Part shown: piece by piece, positions 31,996 to 41,097 of the stretch
How the letters are laid out: each line of letters starts with the position of its first letter
Numbering within the stretch: position 1 is the stretch's first letter
Source: Puniceicoccales bacterium Verruco_02
GTDB taxonomy: Bacteria > Verrucomicrobiota > Verrucomicrobiia > Opitutales > Oceanipulchritudinaceae
Direction: 5' to 3'
Assembly: GCA_001604585.1 (NCBI GenBank)
Contig: LVBW01000002.1
Span: 1-64,000 of the forward strand
Length of the DNA: 64,000 nt
Program-made: the position numbers and the translations under genes
Notes under the pieces: model-generated
The model's input: the letters and a program-made list of their open reading frames with translations, nothing else
Told to the model about the DNA's origin: nothing
Databases searched by the model: none

Positions 31996-34100
31996 AGGAG
32001 CCAGACTCATCAGGTGTTTCGTCGCAGATAGAAGAGATATTCCTTGAGGCTATTGAACAGGGAGATCCTGTAAAGTCGAAGATCTATATCGAGAAGACCT
32101 GTGGCCATAACCCGCGCCTTCTTGAGACGATACAGTCGATGCTGAATGACTTTCATAAAGCGGCAGAGTTCTTTGACGATGCCGCTCAACGACTGTCTGT
32201 ACCGGACACAGTGGCGGCCAGTGACGAACTGGAGCCAGGCACGACAATCGGTGTTTATACGATAGTCAGGCTATTGGGAGAAGGCGGCAGCAGCAAGGTT
32301 TACGAGGCCGAGCAGAGCGCACCCGTCCGCCGCATGGTTGCGCTAAAGATACTGAAAGCGGGCATGGATACCGCTTCTGTCCTTTCCCGCTTTGAGGCAG
32401 AAAGACAGACCCTAGCCATACTTGAGCATCCCAACATATCAAAGGTGTACGATGCCGGGGTTACGGATAGCGGCAGGCCATACTTTGTTATGGAGCTTGT
32501 ACAGGGGCCAAAAATCACAGACTACTGCGAAGAAAACGGTCTATCCATTGACAAGCGCATACAACTGATGTGTCAGATCTCGTCGGCGCTACAACACGCA
32601 CACAACAAAGGCATCATACACAGGGACATCAAGCCGTCGAACCTGCTTGTTTCGACAGTGGAAGGCGTCCCAATACCGAAACTTATCGATTTTGGAATAG
32701 CCAAGGCAACGGAGCAGAACCCGGGCGAAGGAAGGACAATACAAGGGCAGCCAATCGGCACCCCTGCGTACATGAGTCCAGAACAATTCGGATGCAGGAA
32801 CTCCGATATTGATACTAGAAGCGACATATACAGTCTTGGCGTTGTACTGTACGAGTTGATCACTGGACATCCTCCGTTTGACAACGACGAGTTGCTTCAG
32901 TCCGGGTTCGAGCAGATGCTTCATCGAATCTGCAAAGTTGTCCCACCACGCCCCTCATCGCTTAAGAATATCAGAATCACCTACCCGCGCAAAGAGCTGG
33001 ACTGGGTGCTTATGAAAGCCCTAGAAAAAGAGCGGGAGCAACGCTATTCAACAGCGCATGCATTTGCCGCTGACTTGGAAAGTTACCTCAAGAAGGAGCC
33101 ACTAAAAGCGCACCCGCCGAGTCGCACTTACAGGCTGAAGAAACTGCTCCTTCGCAACAAGCTGGCCACTGCTTCCATTGCGTTTGCAGCCCTTGCCCTT
33201 GCTGCCGGTTTCACGGTATCCACCCTGCTATACCTACGCGCCCACGCCGCCGAACGGGTCCAGACCAGCCTTAAGGAAGCGGCGGAAGAAAGAGCACATA
33301 TTACAAGGGCCGCCATCCTGATAATGGAAGACAGAATAGATGAAGCCGATGCAGAGATACGACTAACGGGAGGAACCCTTACACAGGCCTCTGTCGAGGC
33401 TACGAATGTGTTCCGCAGTCTTGCAATATGGAATGCCAAACGGGGAGATTGGAAAACCTCAGCCGATCGCTGGTTGGCAATGGCCAAGGTGAACAGATTC
33501 GACGAGAACGACATGACTGACAAGGCCACGCGAGACCTGCTGCCAATAGCGCCGACCCTTGTCATGACTTATGACTTCGAACGGTATGGCCAGTTTCGCA
33601 GCTTTCTATTAGAAAGACTCGGCACAACTACCTATCCATTTGCAGCTGAGCACCTGCTGAAGCTATGTCTGCTTACGCCCGCCCCGCCAGCTGTAATGAA
33701 CAAGCTTCAACATGCCGCTACCGTGGCAGAAAGAGCTATGCCTGGCGACGATTTGACCCCACCAAGCGAATGGATGGAAGCATGGCGATGCCTTGCCCTC
33801 GGACTATGGTATTACAGAAACGGGCATTATGAAAAAGCCCAGATTTGGAGTAACAGGTCACTTATGCGGCGCGACTGGGAAGAAGCGCGCATTGTCCAAG
33901 CCATGCTAGTTAGAGCTATGGCCAACAAGCACCTAGGCAACACAGAACAAGCCGTTGCGGACATAGAGATAGCACGAGTCTCCGTCAACGAGCACCTCCA
34001 GCAGGAGCTGGACCGGATGAAGGACGGACACTTTCACGACTGGCTGAACGCTCGCATTCTCCTAAATGAGGCAGAGCGCACGGTCATGGAAGCAAGGTAG
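31992..34100 (+). CDS. Transmembrane Ser/Thr protein kinase
   Basis: 702 residues. The Hanks-type kinase domain is at about 88-370: glycine loop LGEGGSSKVYEAEQ, lysine K119 in VALKIL, catalytic loop HRDIKPSN with D212, DFG at 233-235, GTPAYMSPEQ and DIYSLGVVLYELITG. One transmembrane helix at about 391-414 (ATASIAFAALALAAGFTVST) separates it from a roughly 290-residue, helix-rich TPR-like C-terminal region outside the membrane (RDWKTSADRW, GHYEKAQIWSNRS). An N-terminal segment of about 80 residues precedes the kinase. It overlaps the sigma factor stop (ATGA), so the two are coupled. The external part probably senses a protein or envelope signal; the ligand is unknown. Confidence 0.93.
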   Translation: MKEPDSSGVSSQIEEIFLEAIEQGDPVKSKIYIEKTCGHNPRLLETIQSMLNDFHKAAEFFDDAAQRLSVPDTVAASDELEPGTTIGVYTIVRLLGEGGSSKVYEAEQSAPVRRMVALKILKAGMDTASVLSRFEAERQTLAILEHPNISKVYDAGVTDSGRPYFVMELVQGPKITDYCEENGLSIDKRIQLMCQISSALQHAHNKGIIHRDIKPSNLLVSTVEGVPIPKLIDFGIAKATEQNPGEGRTIQGQPIGTPAYMSPEQFGCRNSDIDTRSDIYSLGVVLYELITGHPPFDNDELLQSGFEQMLHRICKVVPPRPSSLKNIRITYPRKELDWVLMKALEKEREQRYSTAHAFAADLESYLKKEPLKAHPPSRTYRLKKLLLRNKLATASIAFAALALAAGFTVSTLLYLRAHAAERVQTSLKEAAEERAHITRAAILIMEDRIDEADAEIRLTGGTLTQASVEATNVFRSLAIWNAKRGDWKTSADRWLAMAKVNRFDENDMTDKATRDLLPIAPTLVMTYDFERYGQFRSFLLERLGTTTYPFAAEHLLKLCLLTPAPPAVMNKLQHAATVAERAMPGDDLTPPSEWMEAWRCLALGLWYYRNGHYEKAQIWSNRSLMRRDWEEARIVQAMLVRAMANKHLGNTEQAVADIEIARVSVNEHLQQELDRMKDGHFHDWLNARILLNEAERTVMEAR

Positions 34101-34496
34101 CTGCATGATGCGCACTAGTATGGGGTTAGAAACACAACCGCCCTGCCTGAATATAATGCCAAATGCCAAGTTCTCCACAAAATACCCTACTCTTGAGAAC
34201 TCTCCCAACAATATTGCGCGGCATCCATTCAAGCAGGACGGTTGTCCCATAACTATCACTCACTCTGGTAACATGCTCTGAGTGTTATAGCATCTCACCA
34301 TGAACAACTGATAGTCCCGGTGTTCCAAGCCGGAGGCTAGCTGTCGAACATGCAGCATAGAGACGCCCCCACACACACCCTGAGCGCATTATCCTACATA
34401 CAACTATAACGTATTTACGCCGGTAGCCCCGCCAAGAAATCAACTAGCTCCGCTTGGGAGAGTCCTTGGCCATCGTTCACTATTATGAAAAATCAA
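34101..34496. other. Intergenic region between convergent genes
   Basis: About 400 bases between the kinase stop and the receptor terminator. CACTCA and TGAGTG near 34258-34285 could form a weak hairpin ending the kinase transcript. No coding frame is supported. Confidence 0.3.
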
Positions 34497-34527
34497 GAGA
34501 CGGCACCGGGTTAACCAGTGCCGTCTC
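34497..34527 (-). terminator. Rho-independent terminator of TonB receptor gene
   Basis: GAGACGGCAC (34497-34506) pairs exactly with GTGCCGTCTC (34518-34527), with GGTTAACC in the loop. On the minus strand the stem is followed by TTGATTTTTC. It lies about 100 bases past the receptor stop. Confidence 0.8.
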
Positions 34528-34625
34528 AATGACTCGGTCCTCTGCCACTTCAGGATTCCGCCCGCTCGTATGGAGCCTTGCTCCAAGCGTGCTGCCTGTC
34601 CCTATGTGCCAGATTACGATTAGCT

Positions 34626-37600
34626 CTAGAACATGAACTTCATGCTCAGGTCGTAGCTCATGCCTTCTGCTATGCGCTGCTGGGCCACAGAGCCATCGGG
34701 CTGGACCGCCACGGTGACAAGATGGTCGCCCTCGCCCACATTACGCAGGTTAAGCTGCACGCGCCAATCAACCTTTTCGCTAAGCTTGCGCTGGTAGCCA
34801 ATCCACATGTCGAAGTGCGAATCGGCCTTGCCGTAGTATGGCTTGCTGACGTCGGCAACCCACTCTGTTTCACCGAACACCTCGGCCTGCTTGATCCCGT
34901 AACCGACGACCTGCTTGGAAGCCCAGCGGACAGCACCGCCCACGTTCAGGCCCTTCAACATACCTTCGTCGAAGGTGTAGTTGGAGATGAGCCTGAAGTT
35001 CCACTTCCTAACCTCGGGCTGATCGGAGCCGGTCAGCGAAGTCTGAAGCAGGTATGGCGACCACAGACCGCTCAGGAACAGGTTGGACATGTAGCCGGAG
35101 GGAGAGTTGTTACCCCACTGCGGCGTTTCGCCAAGGCGAGTCTGAAGCATCAGCTCGGCCATCGCGGTGAGGTATTCGGAGATACCTTCGCCCAAGGCTA
35201 TCTGCTGAGCCTGGAGACGGGAAGCATTGAACGAGAACTCCCAGTTCTTGATCGGGCGGAATGTTGCCTCGATTTCGAAGCCCTTGGCCTCGATGTCCTG
35301 GTCCACTATGGGGCTTGTGCCGTGGATTGTGTGCGGATTGGCAATGTTCCAAGCCATCGGCCATGCACCATTCTTTAGGATGTTGAGCCAGTCGCCACGC
35401 TTGATCGCTTCGACATCGACGCCCATGCCGTATGCATCCCAGTAGCTCTGCGGAAAGACCTCGACGAACTTGGTCTTAAGCAGTTCGCCAAGCGCGATAG
35501 CCTTATCGGGATCCGTGCGTGCCCATCCCCATGCCCAACTGTTTGACAACATGTCGTTGGGGAGCTGGTCATCGCTCATGGTGGCGGCGGCAGCGCCATT
35601 CGCGGCGAAGGTCAGCGTCCAAGCGGGCAGAGAATCGATTAGCCAAGTCTGGCTGCCAAGTGGCGAACCGGAAACGTTGGCATACTTGTCGATCGTCTTG
35701 AAGTAGGTAAGACGCATCGTGAAGCGACCATCGAACCCGTCGTACTGAATGCTGAAGTCGTCCGTCTGGCCCTCTTCGTTGGGAAGCTGATTCCCGTTCA
35801 CGGAGTAGCGGACCCTCGGGGTCTGATTGCTGCCGTGGAAGTAGAAGAAGGTGATATCGTCGCCCTTGGGGAGCAGGTTCTTGAACAACTTGGCAGTATG
35901 GACAGCCACACCGTAACTGATTGACGTGGTGTACATTACCACGCCCGGGTCATCCAGAGAGTAGTTTAGCGACACGATGTTCGTTGTGGAGTCCTTCGGG
36001 GCATTGGTACCCTGCTGGCGGACCTTGTCACGACGTATGCCTACCGAGGGCACGATTGCATCATCCCACAAGTAGCCCTGATACAGGAAGGCTGCGGAAG
36101 TGAGCGTCTCGCGGCTCTTGTTGCTACCATCTGTGAAGAGCTGGTCCGTGTCACGCCAGTTGACTACATCGGCATAGAAGTCACGGTAACCGGCGTAGTT
36201 AGTGGGGTTGCCGAACTCGGTCAAGGTCGCCGTGCCTCTGGGCGTAACTGTGGTCCAAGGGTCCTCGGGATCCACACCTGTGGCCGTCCACGTGCCGTCC
36301 CACATATTGAACATGCCCGAGGATGGAACGAAGCGGTAGTTGAGGTTACTTAGGTTGGCACCGGTAAGCGAAGAGGCGTTCTTAAGCGAATCGCTAAGGT
36401 AGGCAACCCAGAGAATGTCGCTTTCCCCAACTGTTGCACCATGATGAGTATCCTGTGCAAAGCGTGCGTCCGTCCTGTAAGACTGGAAGTTACGCTGCTC
36501 CCTGTTTGTTATGTAGTGGCCAACTAGACCGGTAAGCTCCCAGTGGCCCAGAACGCGGGTCATCAGGCTCTCATCCATGAAATCGTTGAAGCGCAGTGAG
36601 TACGAGGTAGTCAACTGGTAGTTGTCGCGAACCGTGTCGTATTCGCTGCCGCCACCAGTGTAGTTGGCAATGAAGGGACGACCAACGTTCGCATTCGCCA
36701 CCGATCCGCTCATCCAGTTCGGATATGCCGGAAGCGAGTAAGAATTCATGTCCACAGAAATGTAAGGCGAGCCGGGCAGCATACCTTCATTTCCGCTTGT
36801 GTATTCTTCATGCGTGACAACAGCCTGAATGTTCAGCTTGTAGTCCAACAGGCTCTGTACAACGCTCAGGTTGTATGTGTTCCAGTTCTGCCACTCGCGC
36901 TTGTTCGGGCCGTCGATGAGCTTGTTGTAGAAGTCGAATATCGACGTGTCGCTCAGCGTCTTGTTTAGGTAGGTGACAGTCCTTGCATATGCGCCCGGAT
37001 AGAGGTCCGGGTTGGCATAGTTCATGGCAATGGCGTAATGATTGAAGCCCGTGGTGTACAGGTTGTACGCATTGACCGAGGTGCTGTTGTCAACCCAGGC
37101 GGTTATACCGTTGATGTAGCCGTTGGTGCTGAAGTTGTTACCCGCAGGGCCGGTCTGACCACGATAGATGACGTTGCCACTTGCAGCGTCGAAGTAGTAG
37201 GCAGCATTGTTGCCCCAGGCATAGCCGTACATGTTCTCACTAACCACCCAAGGGGAACCGGATGGATCCACACCAGCATCGTTCGGGGCGAAGGTGAAGG
37301 GATCATATCCTGACTTGTTCGTTGCTTCATCGAAGTAGCCGGAGATGTAGTCTAGCGGAGGCAGGGTGCGCGGATTGTTGGAATCCACCTTGCCATACTC
37401 GTAGTTGAACTCGATCTTGGTATGACTCGACTTGGTGCTAAGGAACTTCGGGTCGTAACGGAGTGCCAGATAAGCGCGCTCGGTGTTGTTGTAAGCGGGC
37501 TTCTGCTGATATATCCTGCGATCATTGACCAGGTCTATCCTTACGGCCAGTTCGTCTTCGAGCAGCACCTTGTTGTAGTCGAGAGACTCGCGGGTGCTGC

Positions 37601-38231
37601 CGTAGCTGGCGTAGTGCCCTTCGAGGGAGCCACGGTCAGCAAACAGGGCGTTGTTGGTCGATACGTTGAATATACCAGATGGGCTGCCCACGCCGAACAA
37701 AAAGGAGTTCGGACCGCGGGAAATGTCCACACGACTGGTGTTGTAACCGTCCATCGGGATGGACGTTGCGAAGTAATTGCGCGTGCTGTCCATTGCGGAA
37801 AGACCACGCATACGATTGGTGCCGGAGGGGTTATTGAGGCGGCCTGCTTCGGAACTCACACCAAAGCCACGGCTGGATACACCGGAGAAGTTACCACCTA
37901 GACCGGCTACTTCCGTATTGGTGGTGTAAACAAGCAGATCCTCGGCCTTGGTGATGTTCAGATCCTGCATCAACTTGGCATTGACTACAGTAAGCGCGGA
38001 GGCAGTGTCGGCAAGATCGGTACGGACGCGGGATCCGCCCAAGGTATCCACTGCCTTGTAGCCGAGAGCCTCACTGGTAACGGTGAATGGGTCCATCAGG
38101 ATCACATCATCATCACCGACAAGACTATCGGCGGCGTCAGCCTGAGCACGGGTTTGCGCCAGTGAGGACGCAGCACCCAAGGACAGGGCTGAGAATACAG
38201 TCAGCATGTTGCGACTGAGCATTCTTTTCAT
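34626..38231 (-). CDS. TonB-dependent outer-membrane receptor
   Basis: 1201 residues, large as is usual for this phylum. Signal peptide about 1-25 (ALSLGAASSLAQ). A TonB-box-like segment DDVILMDPFTVTSEALGYKA precedes the plug domain (about 55-220: ADTASALTVVNAKLMQDLNI, GVSSRGFG, IPMDGYNTSRVDISRGPNSF, LFGVGSPSGIFNVSTNNALF). The rest is a 22-strand beta-barrel rich in aromatic and Asn/Gly loops, ending in the outer-membrane signature YDLSMKFMF. It should import a large ligand, probably an oligosaccharide, energised by TonB/ExbB/ExbD. There is no SusD partner, as is normal outside Bacteroidota. It is monocistronic: terminator downstream, palindrome upstream, and 498 bases from the downstream GH29 operon. 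The substrate is inferred only from neighbours. Confidence 0.92.
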   Translation of the reverse strand: MKRMLSRNMLTVFSALSLGAASSLAQTRAQADAADSLVGDDDVILMDPFTVTSEALGYKAVDTLGGSRVRTDLADTASALTVVNAKLMQDLNITKAEDLLVYTTNTEVAGLGGNFSGVSSRGFGVSSEAGRLNNPSGTNRMRGLSAMDSTRNYFATSIPMDGYNTSRVDISRGPNSFLFGVGSPSGIFNVSTNNALFADRGSLEGHYASYGSTRESLDYNKVLLEDELAVRIDLVNDRRIYQQKPAYNNTERAYLALRYDPKFLSTKSSHTKIEFNYEYGKVDSNNPRTLPPLDYISGYFDEATNKSGYDPFTFAPNDAGVDPSGSPWVVSENMYGYAWGNNAAYYFDAASGNVIYRGQTGPAGNNFSTNGYINGITAWVDNSTSVNAYNLYTTGFNHYAIAMNYANPDLYPGAYARTVTYLNKTLSDTSIFDFYNKLIDGPNKREWQNWNTYNLSVVQSLLDYKLNIQAVVTHEEYTSGNEGMLPGSPYISVDMNSYSLPAYPNWMSGSVANANVGRPFIANYTGGGSEYDTVRDNYQLTTSYSLRFNDFMDESLMTRVLGHWELTGLVGHYITNREQRNFQSYRTDARFAQDTHHGATVGESDILWVAYLSDSLKNASSLTGANLSNLNYRFVPSSGMFNMWDGTWTATGVDPEDPWTTVTPRGTATLTEFGNPTNYAGYRDFYADVVNWRDTDQLFTDGSNKSRETLTSAAFLYQGYLWDDAIVPSVGIRRDKVRQQGTNAPKDSTTNIVSLNYSLDDPGVVMYTTSISYGVAVHTAKLFKNLLPKGDDITFFYFHGSNQTPRVRYSVNGNQLPNEEGQTDDFSIQYDGFDGRFTMRLTYFKTIDKYANVSGSPLGSQTWLIDSLPAWTLTFAANGAAAATMSDDQLPNDMLSNSWAWGWARTDPDKAIALGELLKTKFVEVFPQSYWDAYGMGVDVEAIKRGDWLNILKNGAWPMAWNIANPHTIHGTSPIVDQDIEAKGFEIEATFRPIKNWEFSFNASRLQAQQIALGEGISEYLTAMAELMLQTRLGETPQWGNNSPSGYMSNLFLSGLWSPYLLQTSLTGSDQPEVRKWNFRLISNYTFDEGMLKGLNVGGAVRWASKQVVGYGIKQAEVFGETEWVADVSKPYYGKADSHFDMWIGYQRKLSEKVDWRVQLNLRNVGEGDHLVTVAVQPDGSVAQQRIAEGMSYDLSMKFMF

Positions 38232-38286
38232 GTTTCAGTTGTCGTTATTTGTTTGTTGGTCTGGTGGGCACGCAACTCGCAGTACC

Positions 38287-38301
38287 ATAAGCACTGCTTA
38301 T
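38287..38301. promoter_or_regulatory. Perfect odd palindrome upstream of TonB receptor
   Basis: ATAAGCACTGCTTAT: two 7-base arms around one central base, 56 bases before the receptor start, in the promoter zone. It may be an operator for an unidentified regulator. The remaining intergenic sequence to 38611 contains no supported gene. Confidence 0.4.
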
Positions 38302-38611
38302 TACGAATCCAGGAGAGGTGGGAAATGGGAAGAAAGCCAGACAGAATGATAACAAGCACCTATGCAGGAAGAAGGTGTTTCCCTGTCGTCCTTGGACGTA
38401 AGCACGACAAACCCGGTCGCCTTATGCCTAGCGACCAAATTATGCTTTGTGGGGTATAGGTCCGATATACGCGGACAGAAATGCCCAAGGGCATGGAACA
38501 TGTGAGGGGTAGTCATGTCACACAGGGACGCCTGCCCCACGTGGGAGCATTGCTTCCTATACAAAGGTCAACGAATTCCCCCTACCGAATCCGCCAAGAA
38601 AGTATTGGTAG

Positions 38612-38662
38612 AAAAAAAAGACCTTGCCCTGTCATTCCCATACGGGAAGACAGACCAAGGTC
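38612..38662 (-). terminator. Rho-independent terminator of GH43-GH2-GH29 operon
   Basis: On the minus strand GACCTTG (complement of 38656-38662) pairs with CAAGGTC (complement of 38620-38626), with inner pairing TGTC/GACA and TTCCC/GGGAA, followed directly by eight T residues (38612-38619 read as A on plus). Strong signal about 70 bases past the GH29 stop. Confidence 0.88.
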
Positions 38663-38729
38663 ATGTGTTGGCACACAAAGTAATGCCAGAGCCTAACAGG
38701 CCCGAATACAGACAATATACCGTTTCGTA

Positions 38730-41066
38730 TTAAGGCGCAGAATTGCCGTGCACAGGCAAGACGGACACTTCCGCGATACTCATACGCCCCGCCCCATCTA
38801 TATCCTTGATGGAGCTGAATCGGAAATACCGAGCTTCTAACGGAGTGAAGGTGACCTCTTGCAGTATGGGATTGTTCCTTATGTTTCCAAAGCGCCCTGA
38901 GTCGATGTTCACTGTCCAGTTTGCCCCGTCAAGGCTGGTTTCGAAGCGGAACAGGTCCACCACCCCGTCGCTAGCACCATCCTGTCTTGGCAGGTATGTG
39001 AAGCCGCGAAGCTTATGAACGCGGCCCATGTCCACCACGATACTGTTGAAGCCATCTGCCCCTGCTTCACACTGCCAGAGCGTCGAAGGATCGCCATCAA
39101 TGGCAAGGGCTGGAGAAGCTTCTGACGTGCCTGCATCAGTAGCTATGGCGCTCCAGCCAAAGGGCGCAAGTCCTGCGAAGTAGCGGGAAGCTATCATGCC
39201 GAGTCTGCCCTCCTCGGTAAGGACGGCTGCCTGCAATATTCCGCCATTTGGCATCGGAACCGCTGTGCTGTACACTGGGGAAGCTGGCGAGGGCACAGAG
39301 CCATCGCATGTGAAAACTATCTTTGTTCCCGCGGGAGTGGTAATTGTCACATTACCGCCTATATCGCGGTCCGATATGTATGGTGCAGGCACAGGAATTG
39401 CCTGCTTGAACAAACCAAACTCGGCCATAGTCGGCTCAAGGCGCGAAGATGCTATACTTATGCGGACCTTGTCCGTGGTCACTGGCTTTTCAAGCCTCAA
39501 GAGGCGCTTGTGACCAACCGTAGTCTGCGTTTCCACAGTTTCCCACGACTGCCCGTTCCAGGCCTCCACCGAGAAACTCTCGATGCGCTGACTTCTCTGG
39601 GCCACAGCCTCTTGCAGGCCGATTACGTCGAAAGTTGTCGCCATTGGAAGAGTCACTGTAAGAGTTCCCGCATGAGTTCCGGGCGCAGCCTCCCACCACG
39701 AATCGAGATTCCCGTCGATGGCCATTGCCGGAGAATGGGCGGGATTGGACGAGTCGGCGCTCATGCTGCCACCAAGAGCCAGGTTTGTGGCAAAGGTGTC
39801 GTTTATCACCTGAGCCATCTGGTTAAGCGACGCCAACTGGTCGTCCGGGATAAGACCGCGGGTATCTGGCGGCAGGTTGAGTAGCATGTTGCCATTGCGC
39901 CCTACAGATGTGTAGTAGAAGTCAATCATCTCCGAGGCGGTCTTGCAGGGCTTGCCAGGTGCCCAAAACCAACCGTGCAGTATGGACGTATTCACCTCGG
40001 CAGGGTACCACCAGAGATGAGAGCCGGGCTTGAGCTTGGAACGGCTGCCAAGATCGTCGCCGTACAGGTCCGGCCATGTGAAGGTGGATGGCGACTCGGA
40101 AAGTGGCATCACGCTCCACTCCATGAGACGACCTATACCGCCTTCATTGCCCACCCAGCGCGTATCCGGCCCTTTGACAGAAATCACCGCCTCGGGCTGA
40201 AGCTTGTAGATGAGGTCGTACCAGGCGGCATAGTCATAGCTCTCCTCCACGCTGGGGTCGGGGTTGGCACCATCGAACCAAACAACGGAAATGGGGCCGT
40301 ATTCTGTCAACAGTTCGTACAATTGGTTGAGGAAATACCTGTTGTAGTCGTCCACAACGTAGGTGAAGCTGCCAAAGCCCTTCGCAGGCGTGCGCCCCTT
40401 GGATGGATCGCTCTGAAAGCTGGCCGGGTCGGTCGGGATTACGGACGCAAGCTTCTTGCTGCCGTTCCCGTAATAACCGGCGGGATTGGTCGGATTGGTG
40501 CGAAGCTGGTAAAGGTCCGCCGGGGAAAGATATATGCCCAGCTTGATGTCCTGTTCCTTAGCCGCGTCGGCCACCATCCTGACCATGTCTCCCTTGCCAT
40601 CGAGCCAGGGGCTGTTCACGACGGAATGCTCCGTGTAGCGGGTCGGCCACATGCAAAACCCGTCATGATGCTTGCTGACAAGAATGGCCAACTTGCCATC
40701 GAGGTTCTTCATCGCGCCAACCCACTGCTTTGCATCAAGTGAACTGGGGTTGAATATCGAGGCGTGCTCGCGGCCACTGCCCCACTCAACATGGTTGAAG
40801 GTATTGACGCCAAAATGGATGAAGAAGGTTCGCTCCAGGCGCATCCAAGCGGTCTGGCTGGGGCGAGGGAGGACTTTGGCCGCCTTCTCGACAATATCGG
40901 ACTCGGTATCGCTGGCCAGAATGACATGCTCGTAAGCATAGTCGATCTTCGAGCCTGTGTCCCCCTGAGCCATATCCTTCGATTGCGAACATGCCGATGA
41001 CAGCAAGAGCGCCGGAAGGGTCGATAGTTGTATTACACGCGCAAAAGGTTTTCTTATAAGTGCCAT
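38730..41066 (-). CDS. GH29 alpha-L-fucosidase lipoprotein with F5/8 type C domains
   Basis: 778 residues. Lipoprotein signal with lipobox LLSSAC (cysteine at about residue 26). The GH29 catalytic domain covers about 60-400: FIHFGVNTFNHVEWGSG, LVSKHHDGFCMWPT, GIYLSPADLYQL, and the nucleophile aspartate in ISVVWFDGANPDP; YTSVGRNGNMLLNLPPDTRG closes it. Two F5/8 type C (discoidin-like) modules follow, at about 420-540 (PAMAIDGNLDSWWEA) and 640-770 (PALAIDGDPSTLWQC), with a short chitobiase-like segment between them. It removes alpha-linked L-fucose from glycans at the cell surface. It is the last gene of the GH43-GH2-GH29 operon, 31 bases after GH2. Confidence 0.92.
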   Translation of the reverse strand: MALIRKPFARVIQLSTLPALLLSSACSQSKDMAQGDTGSKIDYAYEHVILASDTESDIVEKAAKVLPRPSQTAWMRLERTFFIHFGVNTFNHVEWGSGREHASIFNPSSLDAKQWVGAMKNLDGKLAILVSKHHDGFCMWPTRYTEHSVVNSPWLDGKGDMVRMVADAAKEQDIKLGIYLSPADLYQLRTNPTNPAGYYGNGSKKLASVIPTDPASFQSDPSKGRTPAKGFGSFTYVVDDYNRYFLNQLYELLTEYGPISVVWFDGANPDPSVEESYDYAAWYDLIYKLQPEAVISVKGPDTRWVGNEGGIGRLMEWSVMPLSESPSTFTWPDLYGDDLGSRSKLKPGSHLWWYPAEVNTSILHGWFWAPGKPCKTASEMIDFYYTSVGRNGNMLLNLPPDTRGLIPDDQLASLNQMAQVINDTFATNLALGGSMSADSSNPAHSPAMAIDGNLDSWWEAAPGTHAGTLTVTLPMATTFDVIGLQEAVAQRSQRIESFSVEAWNGQSWETVETQTTVGHKRLLRLEKPVTTDKVRISIASSRLEPTMAEFGLFKQAIPVPAPYISDRDIGGNVTITTPAGTKIVFTCDGSVPSPASPVYSTAVPMPNGGILQAAVLTEEGRLGMIASRYFAGLAPFGWSAIATDAGTSEASPALAIDGDPSTLWQCEAGADGFNSIVVDMGRVHKLRGFTYLPRQDGASDGVVDLFRFETSLDGANWTVNIDSGRFGNIRNNPILQEVTFTPLEARYFRFSSIKDIDGAGRMSIAEVSVLPVHGNSAP

Positions 41067-41097
41067 ATGAGGTTGTTTATGGATAATTGACGTAAGG

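Noticed and set aside
34578-35378. 266-codon plus-strand frame
   Set aside because: Complement shadow of the TonB receptor barrel, with no protein-like motifs.
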